A stretch of DNA of 64,000 nucleotides from Lutraria lutraria (lineage: Eukaryota; Mollusca; Bivalvia; Venerida; Mactridae). A model generated the notes under the pieces. It did not search any database and was not told where the DNA came from. It saw only the letters and a list, made by a program, of their open reading frames with translations. The position numbers and the translations under genes are program-made. The DNA lies in contig OZ026835.1 in the NCBI GenBank assembly GCA_964023205.1, positions 42,443,083 to 42,507,082 on the forward strand, in the 5' to 3' direction. This document shows, piece by piece, positions 49,690-62,376 of this stretch (within the stretch, counting starts at the first letter, position 1; each line of letters starts with the position of its first letter).

Positions 49690-51330
49690 TGTTGTCCGTC
49701 ACTTTTTAGCTCACCAGAGCACAATGTGCTCATGATGATATTTTATGATCGCCTTGCATGCGTCGTGAAGTGGCCCTGTCCCGGTCGTCACTTAATTCAT
49801 ATAGACATATACATGTATAGGGAAATTAAAAAAAATACATATTCTTGTCCGGAACCACAAGACTTAGAGCTGAGATAATTGGTATGTGGCATTGTCTAGT
49901 GGACCTCTACCAAGTTTGATCAATATATGGACCAAGGGTCTAATTTGACCCTACTCCAGGTTTACTCTATTTCATATAGGAAGATTTAAAAAATCTTCTC
50001 CGAAACCACAAGGTCCTGAGCTGAGATATTTGGTATGTAGCATTGTCCAGTGGACCGCTACAAAGTTTGTTCAAATTATTGCCATATGGTCAAAACTGGC
50101 CCCGCCCCAGGGGTCACTTGTTTTATATAGACTTGTAATAGAAAAAATATAAAAAATCTTTATGCCCGATATTACAATGCCTACAGCTTTTAAACCAAGT
50201 TTGTTCATATTATTGCCCTAGGGTTAAAATTGGCCCCGCCCGGGTGCCACTTGATTTAATAATATATATAGACTTATATAGGAAAATTTAAAAAATCTTC
50301 TCCGAAACTACAATGCCTAGAGGTTGGTATTTGGTTTGTAGCATTGTCTAGTCGACTTCTTCTAAGTCTGTTCAAATTTTTGCCCAGGGGCCAAAATTGG
50401 CCCTGTCCCAGGGTTTACTCTATTTCATACAGATTTAAAAAAATCATAGTCCGAAACTACAATGCCTAGAGCTAAGATAGTTGGTATGCAGCATTGTCTT
50501 GTGGGCCTCTTCCAAGTTTGTTGAAATTATTGCCTTAGGGAAAAATTGGCCTCGCCCCTGGGGTCACTTGATTTATGTTAAGCTCATATACATGTACAGG
50601 AAAAATTTAAATCTCCGAATCGACATGAAATAGAGCTAAGGTATTTGATTTGTAATATTGTCTAGTAGACCTCTACCAAGTTAATTCAAATTATGACCCT
50701 AGGGTCAAAACTGGCCCCGCAACAACGGTCACTTGATCTATATAGACTTATACAAGAAAATTAAAAATATTCTTGCCCGAAACTACAATGCCTACAGAGC
50801 TTTTAAAGTATTTGGTGTGTAGCATTGTCTAGTGGACCTTTACCAAGTTTGTTCAAGTTATGGTCACGGGGTCAAAATTGGCCCTGTCCCGGGGTTTACT
50901 TAATTATACCCCCACAAACGAAGTTTGAGAGGGGGTATATTGGAGTCACTCCGTCGGTCGTTGGTCGGTCGGTCGGTTCGTCCGTCCGCATAAAATATCA
51001 CAATTTTTGTCGAGCGACCTATTTCCACATTCTTTAAGCGATTGCAATGAAACAATTTTCATGCTCAGTGATCCACTCATTGCAGAGTTATGTCCCCTTG
51101 AACTTATATTGTACTATCGCATTCTTAGTGGCAAAGCGGCGGCGGGGATATTAGTCACCTCTGCGAGTTCTAGTTTTACATAGGAAAATTTAAAAAATCA
51201 TCTTTTCCGAAACCACGAGGTCTAGAGCTAAGATATTTGGTATGTAGCATTGTCTAGTAAACCTCTACCAAGTTTGCTCAAATAATTGCCCTATGGTCAA
51301 AATTGTAACTTCATTTATGATTAGGCTTAA
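49690..51330. mobile_element. Dispersed element with about ten diverged ~160-bp units
   Basis: Each unit carries TTGGCCCCGCCCC...GGTCACTTGATTT, ATATAGACTTATAT, AAAATCTTCTCCGAAACTAC, ATTTGGTATGTAGCATTGTC and AGTGGACCTCTACCAAGTTT. It starts near AGCTCACCAGAGCACAATGT. Units differ by many substitutions, so the array is old compared with the others. It is interrupted at about 50907-51172. Confidence 0.8.
50907..51172. mobile_element. Element starting TATACCCCCACAAACGAAG nested in the array
   Basis: Opens with the hairpin-like TATACCCCCAC...GAGGGGGTATAT, then a GTCGGTCG-rich stretch and a unique body ending GCGAGTTCTAGT. The surrounding unit resumes directly after it (TTTACATAGGAAAATTT), showing insertion into an existing copy. 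Confidence 0.7.
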
Positions 51331-51720
51331 TTTTTCTTGTTCAAAACCTAAATTTTGTTCAGTTTCCTCGCTTCGTTTTAAAAAAACTCAACACGAGATG
51401 TTCAGACACTGATTTTGTGAAAACGGCGTGGTTTGATAAAAAACGATTATTAGCCGCCGATTGCCGTTTTAAAGTTCTTTCATTTGATGTATACTATTGT
51501 GTAGAGGACGTCGTATTTAAAAAGTTTGAACCAAAAAAAACGACACCTACCTCACAACATTTATCCGTCCGCCATCTTGTAAACACCGTCGATTTTTTGC
51601 GTACAGTGCTACCACACAGTGTAATTCGTGGGGACATAAATTCGTGGATTTTGATTTTTGAAAAGAAATGCCTTATCTCTGCATTTAAGTTCGTGGGTCG
51701 TCCCATCCACGAAATCAACG
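51331..51720. other. Low-copy edge of the 5-kb satellite
   Basis: Contains inverted AATTCGTGG / CCACGAAAT motifs of a type common in dispersed repeats. Open frames here end inside the satellite and look non-coding. Confidence 0.45.
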
Positions 51721-54700
51721 TGTTTCCTGGGATACACGCCTCTACCGTTTCCTGTGATATACGTCTCATCCGTTTCCTGTGATACATGCGTCATCCGTTC
51801 CTGGGATACATGTCTCATCCGTCTCCTGTGATATACGTCTCATCCGTTTCCTGTGATACATGCGTCATCCGTTTCTGTGATACATGTCTCATCCGTTTCC
51901 TGTGATACATGTCTCATCCGTTTCCTGTGATACATGCATCATCCGTTTCCTGTGATATACGTCTCATCCGTTTCTTGTGATACATGCCTCATCCGTTTCT
52001 GTGATACATGCGTCATCCGTTTCCTGTGATACATGTCTCATCCGTTTCCTGTGATATACGTCTCATCCGTTTCCTGTGATACATGTCTCATCCGTTTCCT
52101 GTGATACATGCCTCATCCGTTTCCTGTGATACATGTCTCATCCGTTTCCTGTGATATACGTCTCATCCGTTTCCTGTGATACATGCGTCATCCGTTTCTG
52201 TGATACATGTCTCATCCGTTTCCTGTGATACATGTCTCATCCGTTTCTGTGATACATGTCTCATCCGTTTCCTGTGATACATGTCTCATCCGTTTCCTGT
52301 GATATACGTCTCATCCGTTTCCTGTGATACATGCGTCATCCGTTTCTGTGATACATGTCTCATCCGTTTCCTGTGATATACGTCTCATCCGTTTCCTGTG
52401 ATACATGCCTCATCCGTTTCTGTGATACATGCGTCATCCGTTTCCTGTGATACATGTCTCATCCGTTTCCTGTGATATACGTCTCATCCGTCTCCTGTGA
52501 TACATGTCTCATCCGTTTCCTGTGATACATCCCTCATCCGTTTCCTGTGATACATGTCTCATCCGTTTCCTGTGATATACGTCTCATCCGTTTCCTGTGA
52601 TACATGCGTCATCCGTTTCTGTGATACATGTCTCATCCGTTTCCTGTGATATACGTCTCATCCGTTTCCTGTGATACATGCGTCATCCGTTTCTGTGATA
52701 CATGTCTCATCCGTTTCCTGTGATACATGTCTCATCCGTTTCCTGTGATACATGCGTCATCCGTTTCCTGTGATATACGTCTCATCCGTTTCCTGTGATA
52801 CATGCCTCATCCGTTTCTGTGATACATGCGTCATCCGTTTCCTGTGATACATGTCTCATCCGTTTCCTGTGATATACGTCTCATCCGTTTCCTGTGATAC
52901 ATGTCTCATCCGTTTCCTGTGATACATGCCTCATCCGTTTCCTGTGATACATGTCTCATCCGTTTCCTGTGATATACGTCTCATCCGTTTCCTGTGATAC
53001 ATGCGTCATCCGTTTCTGTGATACATGTCTCATCCGTTTCCTGTGATATACGTCTCATCCGTTTCCTGTGATACATGCGTCATCCGTTTCTGTGATACAT
53101 GTCTCATCCGTTTCCTGTGATATACGTCTCATCCGTTTCCTGTGATACATGCGTCATCCGTTTCTGTGATACATGTCTCATCCGTTTCCTGTGATACATG
53201 TCTCATCCGTTTCCTGTGATACATGCCTCATCCGTTTCCTGTGATATACGTCTCATCCGTTTCCTGTGATACATGCCTCATCCGTTTCCTGGGATACATG
53301 CCTCATCCGTTTCCTGTGATATACGTCTCATCCGTTCCCTGTGATACATGCCTCATCCGTTTCCTGTGATACATGTCTCATCCGTTTCCTGTGATATACG
53401 TCTCATCCGTTTCCTGTGATACATGCGTCATCCGTTTCTGTGATACATGTCTCATCCGTTTCCTGTGATATACGTCTCATCCGTTTCCTGTGATACATGT
53501 CTCATCCGTTTCCTGTGATACATGCCTCATCCGTTTCCTGTGATACATGTCTCATCCGTTTCCTGTGATATACGTCTCATCCGTTTCCTGTGATATACGT
53601 CTCATCCGTTTCCTGTGATACATGTCTCATCCGTTTCCTGTGATACATGCGTCATCCGTTTCCTGGGATATACGTCTCATCCGTTTCCTGTGATACATGC
53701 GTCATCCGTTTCTGTGATACATGTCTCATCCGTTTCCTGTGATACATGTCTCATCCGTTTCCTGTGATACATGCATCATCCGTTTCCTGTGATATACGTC
53801 TCATCCGTTTCCTGTGATACATGCCTCATCCGTTTCTGTGATACATGCGTCATCCGTTTCCTGTGATACATGTCTAATCCGTTTCCTGTGATATACGTCT
53901 CATCCGTTTCCTGTGATACATGTCTCATCCGTTTCCTGTGATACATGCCTCATCCGTTTCCTGTGATACATGTCTCATCCGTTTCCTGTGATATACGTCT
54001 CATCCGTTTCCTGTGATACATGCGTCATCCGTTTCTGTGATACATGTCTCATCCGTTTCCTGTGATATACGTCTCATCCATTTCCTGTGATACATGCGTC
54101 ATCCGTTTCTATGATACATGTCTCATCCGTTTCCTGTGATACATGTCTCATCCGTTTCCTGTGATACATGCGTCATCCGTTTCTGTGATACATGTCTCAT
54201 CCGTTTCCTGTGATACATGTCTCATCCGTTTCCTGTGATACATGCGTCATCCGTTTCCTGTGATATACGTCTCATCCGTTTCCTGTGATACATGCCTCAT
54301 CCGTTTCTGTGATACATGCGTCATCCGTTTCCTGTGATACATGTCTCATCCGTTTCCTGTGATATACGTCTCATCCGTCTCCTGTGATACATGTCTCATC
54401 CGTCTCCTGTGATACATCCCTCATCCGTTTCCTGTGATACATGTCTCATCCGTTTCCTGTGATATACGTCTCATCCGTTTCTTGTGATACATGCGTCATC
54501 CGTTTCTGTGATACATGTCTCATCCGTTTCCTGTGATATACGTCTCATCCGTTTCCTGTGATACATGTCTCATCCGTTTCTGTGATACATGTCTCATCCG
54601 TTTCCTGTGATACATGCCTCATCCGTTTCCTGGGATACATGCCTCATCCGTTTCCTGTGATATACGTCTCATCCGTTCCCTGTGATACATGCCTCATCCG

Positions 54701-56695
54701 TTTCCTGTGATACATGTCTCATCCGTTTCCTGTGATATACGTCTCATCCGTTTCCTGTGATACATGCGTCATCCGTTTCTGTGATACATGTCTCATCCGT
54801 TTCCTGTGATATACGTCTCATCCGTTTCCTGTGATACATGTCTCATCCGTTTCCTGTGATACATGCGTCATCCGTTTCCTGTGATACATGTCTCATCCGT
54901 TTCCTGTGATATACGTCTCATCCGTTTCCTGTGATATACGTCTCATCCGTTTCCTGTGATACATGTCTCATCCGTTTCCTGTGATACATGCGTCATCCGT
55001 TTCCTGGGATATACGTCTCATCCGTTTCCTGTGATACATGCGTCATCCGTTTCTGTGATACATGTCTCATCCGTTTCCTGTGATACATGTCTCATCCGTT
55101 TCCTGTGATACATGCATCATCCGTTTCCTGTGATATACGTCTCATCCGTTTCCTGTGATACATGCCTCATCCGTTTCTGTGATACATGCGTCATCCGTTT
55201 CCTGTGATACATGTCTCATCCGTTTCCTGTGATATACGTCTCATCCGTTTCCTGTGATACATGTCTCATCCGTTTCCTGTGATACATGCCTCATCCGTTT
55301 CCTGTGATACATGTCTCATCCGTTTCCTGTGATATACGTCTCATCCGTTTCCTGTGATACATGCGTCATCCGTTTCTGTGATACATGTCTCATCCGTTTC
55401 CTGTGATATACGTCTCATCCGTTTCCTGTGATATACGTCTCATCCGTTTCTGTGATACATGTCTCATCCGTTTCCTGTGATACATGTCTCATCCGTTTCC
55501 TGTGATACATGCGTCATCCGTTTCTGTGATACATGTCTCATCCGTTTCCTGTGATACATGTCTCATCCGTTTCCTGTGATACATGCGTCATCCGTTTCTG
55601 TGATACATGCGTCATCCGTTTCCTGTGATACATGTCTCATCCGTTTCCTGTGATATACGTCTCATCCGTCTCCTGTGATACATGTCTCATCCGTTTCCTG
55701 TGATACATGCGTCATCCGTTTCCTGTGATATACGTCTCATCCGTTTCCTGTGATACATGCCTCATCCGTTTCTGTGATACATGCGTCATCCGTTTCCTGT
55801 GATACATGTCTCATCCGTTTCCTGTGATATACGTCTCATCCGTTTCCTGTGATACATGTCTCATCCGTTTCCTGTGATACATGCCTCATCCGTTTCCTGT
55901 GATACATGTCTCATCCGTTTCCTGTGATATACGTCTCATCCGTTTCCTGTGATACATGTCTCATCCGTTTCTGTGATACATGTCTCATCCGTTTCCTGTG
56001 ATATACGTCTCATCCGTTTCCTGTGATACATGCGTCATCCGTTTCTGTGATACATGTGTCATCCGTTTCCTGTGATATACGTCTCATCCGTTTCCTGTGA
56101 TACATGCGTCATCCGTTTCTGTGATACATGTCTCATCCGTTTCCTGTGATACATGCGTCATCCGTTTCCTGTGATACATGCCTCATCCGTTTCCTGTGAT
56201 ATACGTCTCATCCGTTTCCTGTGATACATGCCTCATCCGTTTCCTGGGATACATGCCTCATCCGTTTCCTGTGATATACGTCTCATCCGTTCCCTGTGAT
56301 ACATGCCTCATCCGTTTCCTGTGATACATGTCTCATCCGTTTCCTGTGATATACGTCTCATCCGTTTCCTGTGATGCATGCGTCATCCGTTTCTGTGATA
56401 CATGTCTCATCCGTTTCCTGTGATATACGTCTCATCCGTTTCCTGTGATACATGTCTCATCCGTTTCCTGTGACACATGCCTCATCCGTTTCCTGTGATA
56501 CATGTCTCATCCGTTTCCTGTGATATACGTCTCATCCGTTTCCTGTGATATACGCCTCATCCGTTTCTGTGATACATACCTCATCCGTTTCCTGTGATAC
56601 ATGCCTCATCCGTTTCTGTGATACATGTCTCATCCGTTTCCTGTGATACATACCTCATCCGTTTCCTGTGATATACGTCTCAACCGTTTCCTAAA
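51721..56695. repeat. 25-bp satellite, about 200 monomers, with higher-order pattern
   Basis: Monomer TCATCCGTTTCCTGTGATACATGTC (first 20: TCATCCGTTTCCTGTGATAC), with a 24-bp form lacking one C and variants ending ACATGTC, ATACGTC, ACATGCG, ACATGCC. The same order of eight or nine variants recurs at about 52022, 52842, 53862 and 55202, and partly at 55802. This shows duplication of multi-monomer blocks. It occupies almost 5 kb just 3' of the GT32 gene. Confidence 0.97.
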
Positions 56696-56743
56696 GCTAC
56701 CCTTATATACAAAACATTTTGATAAAGCATTTTTTTTTCGTCT

Positions 56744-56749
56744 TTTATT
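56744..56749 (-). other. Candidate poly(A) signal of the GT32 gene
   Basis: AATAAA on the minus strand (TTTATT on the plus) about 315 bp after the stop codon and about 50 bp before the edge of the 25-bp satellite. Transcripts reading past it would enter the satellite. Confidence 0.4.
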
Positions 56750-57063
56750 TCAGCTTTTCATTTTCAATATAAGCATAATGTATAATACCCACAAATAATG
56801 TCTACATACTCATCCACAGTTAATATTGATTCGTTTAACTGCAACATTTAACCAACATTTTTAAGGATGGTCAAATTAATGCATCAAGTAACATGTGATT
56901 GTATGAAAAATAAATAAATCTTGGCAGGAAATAGAACAATGATTTATACATGTATAAATGCAAATGGACATTTGCAATGAGGCGTCATGAATTGACACAA
57001 GGTTTAACACATTGGTCACCAACTTGGATACCCGTATTTTACCGTCTACTTTGTCTACCCAAA

Positions 57064-59905
57064 TCAGCTCACGGTGTCTGGATAAACCTTATATTGTGGT
57101 ACAATATCAGACAATTCAGTGAATGAAAAACCGAATATCGCGTTAAACAGGAAACTTTTGGACGTTTTATACTCATAGATACGGTACCAACGATGACGTG
57201 TAAATGTATACTGTGATTCTTGACGATACAATCTTTTTTCAAAAAGTTCAAAGCATGCACGTTGAACAAGAATCCGTTGCACGACAAAGCTCTTGCACTT
57301 TTCGTAGAAATTATTTTTTCGTGGATCATTTGTATCAAGAGTGTCCATAAAATAGACCGAGTTCGGTACGTAGACGGCATTTATATCATCCTCTTTTAGT
57401 TCTCCTTTGTAAAAATAGGGCGAATTACTTTCATTTGATTTTTTCAATTTTTCTGAATCGTTTATATTATTATAAATAATGAAATTAAATGTTGCAAATT
57501 GCGGTCCCGCTATGTCCACTTGTTTTAGAAATGACGAACTAATTGCTAGCTTTTCTACCATCTGTTTTAGAAATGGGTGTTTCGGACGGCATAACATAAT
57601 AGCATTATTTATCACATAGGGGTTTCCATTTTGAAATACACTTTGTTCAAACGGCTCAGGTGGGAATACACAAGCATATTTCATAGTTACTCTGTCTAAA
57701 GGCCTTAAACAGTCGAAATCTATATCAACATAAACTCCACCAAACTCATACAACACTATGTATTTTAAGGCTTCAACACGACTGATTGGCTCTCTATAAT
57801 TCTCCCACACGTCCAACAAATTTGGATGACGGTCTTTGATCAGCTGTCGAGCCGATTCATCTGTCCAGAAATAATACGTCCAATTAGGATTTTTCTCTAT
57901 AAATGATTTCACACCATTTACAAATGTATTTGGAATGAGTGTTGATTTGTATGTTTGATGTATAATATGAGGAATTGTTGGCTCGCCTCCGGAAACTGTA
58001 GGAAAATCTTCAGTAACTTCAGGTTGAAAAGGTTCAAGATACTTTCTGCTCATATTTAAACCGTTCATTTGGTGAGCTGAAATTGAAAATAAAATTCTAG
58101 TTTAGCTTGCGTCGTTGTTCCACTGGGTCTGAATATTATTTCAAGCTTCTTTTTAAGTCCAATAAGCATATACATTTATTGGTCGTAATAGTTTCTGTTT
58201 GTTCTATAATAGAGGAATCCTATGTATTTTCCTCCCGCGCATATTTTATAGCAAGAAAAATGTTTCCAAAACCAATATCGTATTATTTTCAATATCATTG
58301 AAATAAATACTATTTATATTACCGCAGTCAAGTTATGCACACGCTCTACATATTTCAAGTTTACAAAAGCAAAAATCACAGTGAAATGAGTGTTTTTAGA
58401 AGAAAAAGTGCTCATTTCGTTGGTAATAATTATCTTAGGATAATATCAGCAATTGTTTGTTTGTTTGCAGTTTTGTTTGCATATATTTTTCTATAGCAAA
58501 AAGCTAATGGGACTTTAAATCATAAACCTTCGCAAATTGGGCAGAATACTGTAATGAACAAAGGTCACCCTTGCGAAAGAAATACTATGACCTATATTGA
58601 CAGGTGTTCTTTATTCGGGGGTCATCTTGTTCTGAATTGTCAATGACGGGTTTTAAAAGTCGCCTTTATTCACTGGTGGCCGCTTAATCAGATCAAAAGG
58701 TCAATACTTAATAATGTAAATTTTGTCACTCGGGATAAATCGAATCAGAATTTCATAATCTCACGAACTGTGATCTTTATAATAGAATTGATGTTTTTTT
58801 CGTGACCAGTATCCCAAGAAGGGTTTTAATCAACTAAGTGACATGGATAAAGGAACGACATTATTACTGAATTATTCATGTTACCAACTAACTTGTAAGA
58901 TCATTAAAAACGCAGACATTATCTACAAAATCTAGGAGGTATTTCCCAAACACGGATGTCCCCTAGACGCCAAAGAGATTATGGATTATACAAGGACCAA
59001 TCTACCAACCAAGGCTAGTCTTCTTAGTCTGGTTCCCGGACGTGCTCTACAATTACGTCAGGCAAAGCTCAATAATGGCGGCCTTCCGTGGTAATGCAGA
59101 GGCAACGGAATATTCTCATTTTGACTGACCCTTTGTGATGTTATGCCTAATTTTAATTATTTATTTACTAATATTGTTACAGGGGTTAGATATTTTAATG
59201 ACCATTCCTATTTGTTGATACATGTATATACACTTTCATAAAGTAGCTGTAGTTTCGGACGTGAGTCTTTATAGTTTCTAAAAAATCTTTTGTGATCATC
59301 TAAAAATGGACATCTATGATATATATTATATAAATAGGATTTATTACCAACCCTCGCAAGCACTTGATCACTTGATTTAAGAAAATACCCATACTATAGA
59401 ATGTACATAGGACGCCGCCATTATTGCGCTTTGTCTGGCCCGATAACATAGTGTAAGGGGAAGGAACTCCAGACTATAGTCTTCTTAAACTGGTTCCCGT
59501 TCCGTGTTGCAGTGCACAAAACGCTTTGTACACACAAGTCAACGGGAACCAGTTTATTTATGGCCCTTCCCTAAACTGGTTCCCGTTCCATGTTGCAGTG
59601 CACCAAAGGCTTTGTACACACAAGTCAAAAGGAACCAGTTTAATTGACTACATATACCCCGACATTAGATTATGTCATAATAATTTAAGTTGACTGTAGA
59701 TCTACACGAATATTTATAAGCAAACACAAATAATACAATGAGGGCATGATTAAGTTTAACAATTAAATGATATATTAATACCTATATGTGCAATAACATT
59801 ACCTCTAATAAGGTACCAATTTAGGTCTACTGTCAACACAGTGAAGCATATGAATCCGCACAGCAGGATGAACGTAAGCTTCATCTTCATGCGGCTCCGA
59901 CACAT
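57064..59905 (-). CDS. GT32-family glycosyltransferase (DXD, Gly_transf_sug), type II membrane protein, 2 exons, 371 aa
   Basis: Transfers a sugar from a nucleotide donor, probably in the Golgi lumen; donor and acceptor are unknown. Coding exons on the minus strand: 59905-59803 (34 codons plus 1 nt) and 58076-57064. The donor is AG|GTAATG, the acceptor is TTTCAG|CTCACC, and the split codon restores frame. Residues 8-27 form a hydrophobic signal anchor after a basic MCRSRMKMK start. The catalytic domain begins IPHIIHQTYKS (69-79), continues with NPNWTYYFWTDE, SRVEALKYIVLYEFGGVY and the DID metal/nucleotide motif at 152-154. There is a sequon at N99. The first Met lies 12 bases after a possible acceptor (TTTATTTCAG, minus strand), so a 5' non-coding exon is likely. 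The second exon alone reads as a 334-residue protein lacking the anchor; adding the first exon gives the expected Golgi topology. The long C-terminal part after residue 230 has no motif I recognise. Confidence 0.9.
58152..58519. mobile_element. MITE-like element with TTTAAAGTCCCATTAGC ends, uninterrupted copy
   Basis: Lies in the GT32 intron. The left end reads TTTTAAGTCCAATAAGC. The right end GCTAATGGGACTTTAAA is its approximate reverse complement. The body contains TTTATAGCAAGAAAAATGTT and TTTCAAGTTTACAAAAGCAA. A second copy at 60186-62583 is split by a LINE, so this copy serves as the empty-site reference. Confidence 0.75.
58545..58692. mobile_element. Degenerate copy of the CAGTCAAACCTGTG MITE family
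   Basis: Shows the family landmarks in reverse order: GAACAAAGGTCACC, GACAGGTGTTCTTTATTCGG, TGTTCTGAATTGTCAATGAC and CCTTTATTCACTGGTGGCCG. Terminal repeats are eroded. It is in the GT32 intron, directly after the preceding MITE. Confidence 0.65.
59013..59492. mobile_element. Inverted-repeat element in the GT32 intron
   Basis: The left part has CTAGTCTTCTTAGTCTGG and GGCAAAGCTCAATAATGGCG. The right part carries these in inverse order and orientation (CGCCATTATTGCGCTTTG, then CCAGACTATAGTCTTCTT). The arms are about 85 bp and imperfect, around an unrelated AT-rich centre. Family unknown. Confidence 0.55.
59486..59642. mobile_element. Pair of 71-bp palindromic-end mini-elements (TAAACTGGTTCCCGTT)
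   Basis: Copies at 59486-59556 and 59572-59642. Each begins TAAACTGGTTCCCGTT and ends AACGGGAACCAGTTTA or a near match, with an identical core TGCAGTGCAC...TTTGTACACACAAGTC. The second is preceded by GCCCTTCCC, echoing the GCCCATTCCC that flanks the copies near 26 kb. Confidence 0.8.
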
Positions 59906-60377
59906 TTTTACCACTTTCTGAAATAAACACAACACTTGTATTAGCAAGGTCTAAATTAAAATGTTCTATGTTTGCCCTAACGGTACCAACGTTTGAAAGT
60001 TTAGGTAGCGTTAGAGAAGGATTTTTTTCCAATATTTCTTTTTCATTTTGGATTAAGACTGGGCAAAAATATACGTTTGATCCTTTCCACAATTTAATAG
60101 GTGCTAGTTAGACAAAGATTGCTTAATGTTTTCACCGTGGATTCCGAAAAAAAAATCGAAAATGACTGTTTGTTGGTCCTCATACTTCAAAGTCCCATAA
60201 GCTTATGAATGTATTGGTCCTAATAGTTTCTGTTTGTTTTATAACAGAGGAATCCGGTGTGTTTTCTTCCCGTGCATACTTTATAGCAAGAAAAATGTTT
60301 CCGAAACCACTATCGTATTTTTTTCAATATCATTGAAATAAATACTATTTATAGAACACCTGTGTTTTCCCGCAGTC

Positions 60378-61982
60378 ATGCTATGCGATGATATTTCAAG
60401 TAATTTAAGTAATGACTTAGCTAGGAATATTTACGAGGAAGCTGAAATTTTCGCTGAAGAACATGATTTTAATGATCTTGGCTCGTTAACTGATGAACCA
60501 AGCTTACTAAATGATCCTATAACTGTAGAAAAGGTATTAAAAGCAATTAAATTGTTAAAAAGAAACAAATCCTCGGGCAACGATCTACTTTTAAACGAAT
60601 ATTTTATCGAAGCTGCAGAAATTCTATCTCACATTTGTGTGATGTTTTTAACGCTATATCAAATAGTGGTGTTTTTCCGTATACTTGGTCTGAGGGAGTT
60701 ATTATACCTATCCAGAAAAAAGGGAAATAAACCCGATGTTAAAAACTATAGGGGAATAACTCTAGTTAGTTGTATGTCTAAATGGTTCACATCTATTATT
60801 AATAAACGAATTACTGAATTTTGTGATAATAATAATACAATTTCCGACGCGCAGTTTGGATTTAGGAAAGGAATGTCTACCACCGATGCTCAGTTTATTC
60901 TATTGAATTTAATACAGAAGTATTTAAACGAAAATAAAAGATTGTACTGTGTATTCGTAGATCTGAAAATGGCGTACGATTGTGTATACCGAAATGCTCT
61001 TTGGTATAAGTTGTTTAAACAAGGAATATGTGGCAAAGTGCTGAGGATAATTAAAACTATGTATGATAAAGTTAAATCCTGTGTCAAGTTATGTAACTCG
61101 TACTCAGATTGTTTTGAGTATGCAGTGGGGCTTCGGCAAGGAGAAGTTTTGTCCCCTGTTTTACTCTCACTTTTTATTGAAGATTTAGAGTTGTTCCTTC
61201 AGCATGATATAAATGCAGGGTTGTGTTTAGAAGATATAACACTTCTTTTGCTCCTATTTGCCGACGATATGATTATAATTGGTAAGACACCCGATGAAAT
61301 TAATAAAAGCCTACAATTATTACATGATTATTGTAATAAGTGGAGTCTAACAGTTAATACACTTAATTCGTCTAATGTAGCAGTTTACGGCGAACTGGGT
61401 AGATACCCATTATATATATCCAGATATCTGAGAATAATCAAGTACTGGTTCAAGCTGTTTCAAACAGATAATATCATTTTAAAAACTGTGTATAAATGTT
61501 CATATGATGACTATATGAAAGGTAAAAACAATTGGATTACGAAAGTAAAATAATTGTTGTCAGAATACGGTTTTTATTATGTTTTTATTAATCCTACGTC
61601 CGTTGAAAAAACGAAATTCCTAAATGAATTTAAACAACGGTTGATAGATGTTTTTTTAAATGAATGGTTAAATAAAAAAGCGATATCGACTCAACTGTTT
61701 CTGTATAATTTTATCAAAGATAAATTTGATTATTCGTGGTATCTAGATATTTTACCCGACGACATAAGAAACTATCTTGTCGGCATCCGAATATTCGCTC
61801 ACCAACTAAGAATCCAAACTAGTAGATATGGAACTAATAGGCTACCCAGAAATGAGAGAGTTTGAATATACTGTAACTTAAATAAAATAGACGACGAATT
61901 CCATTTTATCTTTAGGTGTCCTTTTTTAGATGAGCTGAGAAAAATATATATAAAACTATATTTTTTACTCGACCAAATATGT
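60378..61982 (+). pseudogene. Broken LINE reverse transcriptase ORF
   Basis: Copies RNA into DNA in the intact family. The open frame from 60378 gives 391 residues, but its first codons come from the host MITE. RT landmarks: NYRGITLVS, AQFGFRKG, FVDLKMAYD (motif A), LRQGEVLSP and LLFADDMIIIG (motif C), with catalytic Asp residues present. Defects: between about 60640 and the A-run at 60716-60721 the matching reading (SNSGVFPYTWSEG) is in another frame, so two compensating shifts garble about 25 residues. LTVNT is joined directly to a SSNVAVYGELG segment, so the usual connector of roughly 100 residues is missing. A TAA lies at 61551-61553 and a TGA at 61863-61865, and the C-terminal reading goes on past both (DEFHFIFRC) to a TAA at 61980-61982. 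Confidence 0.85.
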
Positions 61983-62376
61983 TAAAACTAAAACAATTGT
62001 TAAATAGCGATAATAAAACTATTATCCTACATTTATGTAAGTTTATCAAATTGGCATTTGAAAAAAGAAACAAATCATCAATAATGTTATAGATTAATTT
62101 AGCCAGACGTTCATTCTCTACTTGTTGGATCTTTGTAAATGTTTTTGAATATGTTTTGTATTATACATGTGTTTTTTGTCATGCTATATATATATTTATG
62201 TGTGTAATCTTATAGTACATGTAATGTAAGTGTATTGTGTAGTGTTTACTGTAATATGTTTAATGTAATATGTGTAATATGTGTATACATTTCAAATATT
62301 TTCAAGTTGTTATATGTGATGTATTGTAACGATGTACATGATGTACAAGTTTATAAAATTCTGTTCTGTTCTCTTC
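60387..62376 (+). mobile_element. 5'-truncated, inactivated non-LTR retrotransposon (LINE)
   Basis: Carries the end of a pre-RT region, a reverse transcriptase domain and a C-terminal region. It is flanked on both sides by TGCTATGC (60379-60386 and 62377-62384), a target-site duplication. The 3' end is a short TTCTG-repeat tail (62359-62376) rather than poly(A), as in some CR1/L2-like elements. Clade not determined. It is truncated at the 5' end, as is common after incomplete reverse transcription. Confidence 0.85.

Noticed and set aside
51417..51782. 121-residue frame and its minus-strand counterparts
   Set aside because: Run into the 25-bp satellite and cover a dispersed repeat; no coding signature.
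51721..56695. CRISPR array or spaced repeats
   Set aside because: Monomers are head to tail without unique spacers, and the context is eukaryotic.
59805..60092. 95-residue minus-strand frame upstream of the GT32 anchor exon
   Set aside because: Overlaps the anchor exon in another frame; no recognisable domain. The anchor frame is supported by splice phase and topology.
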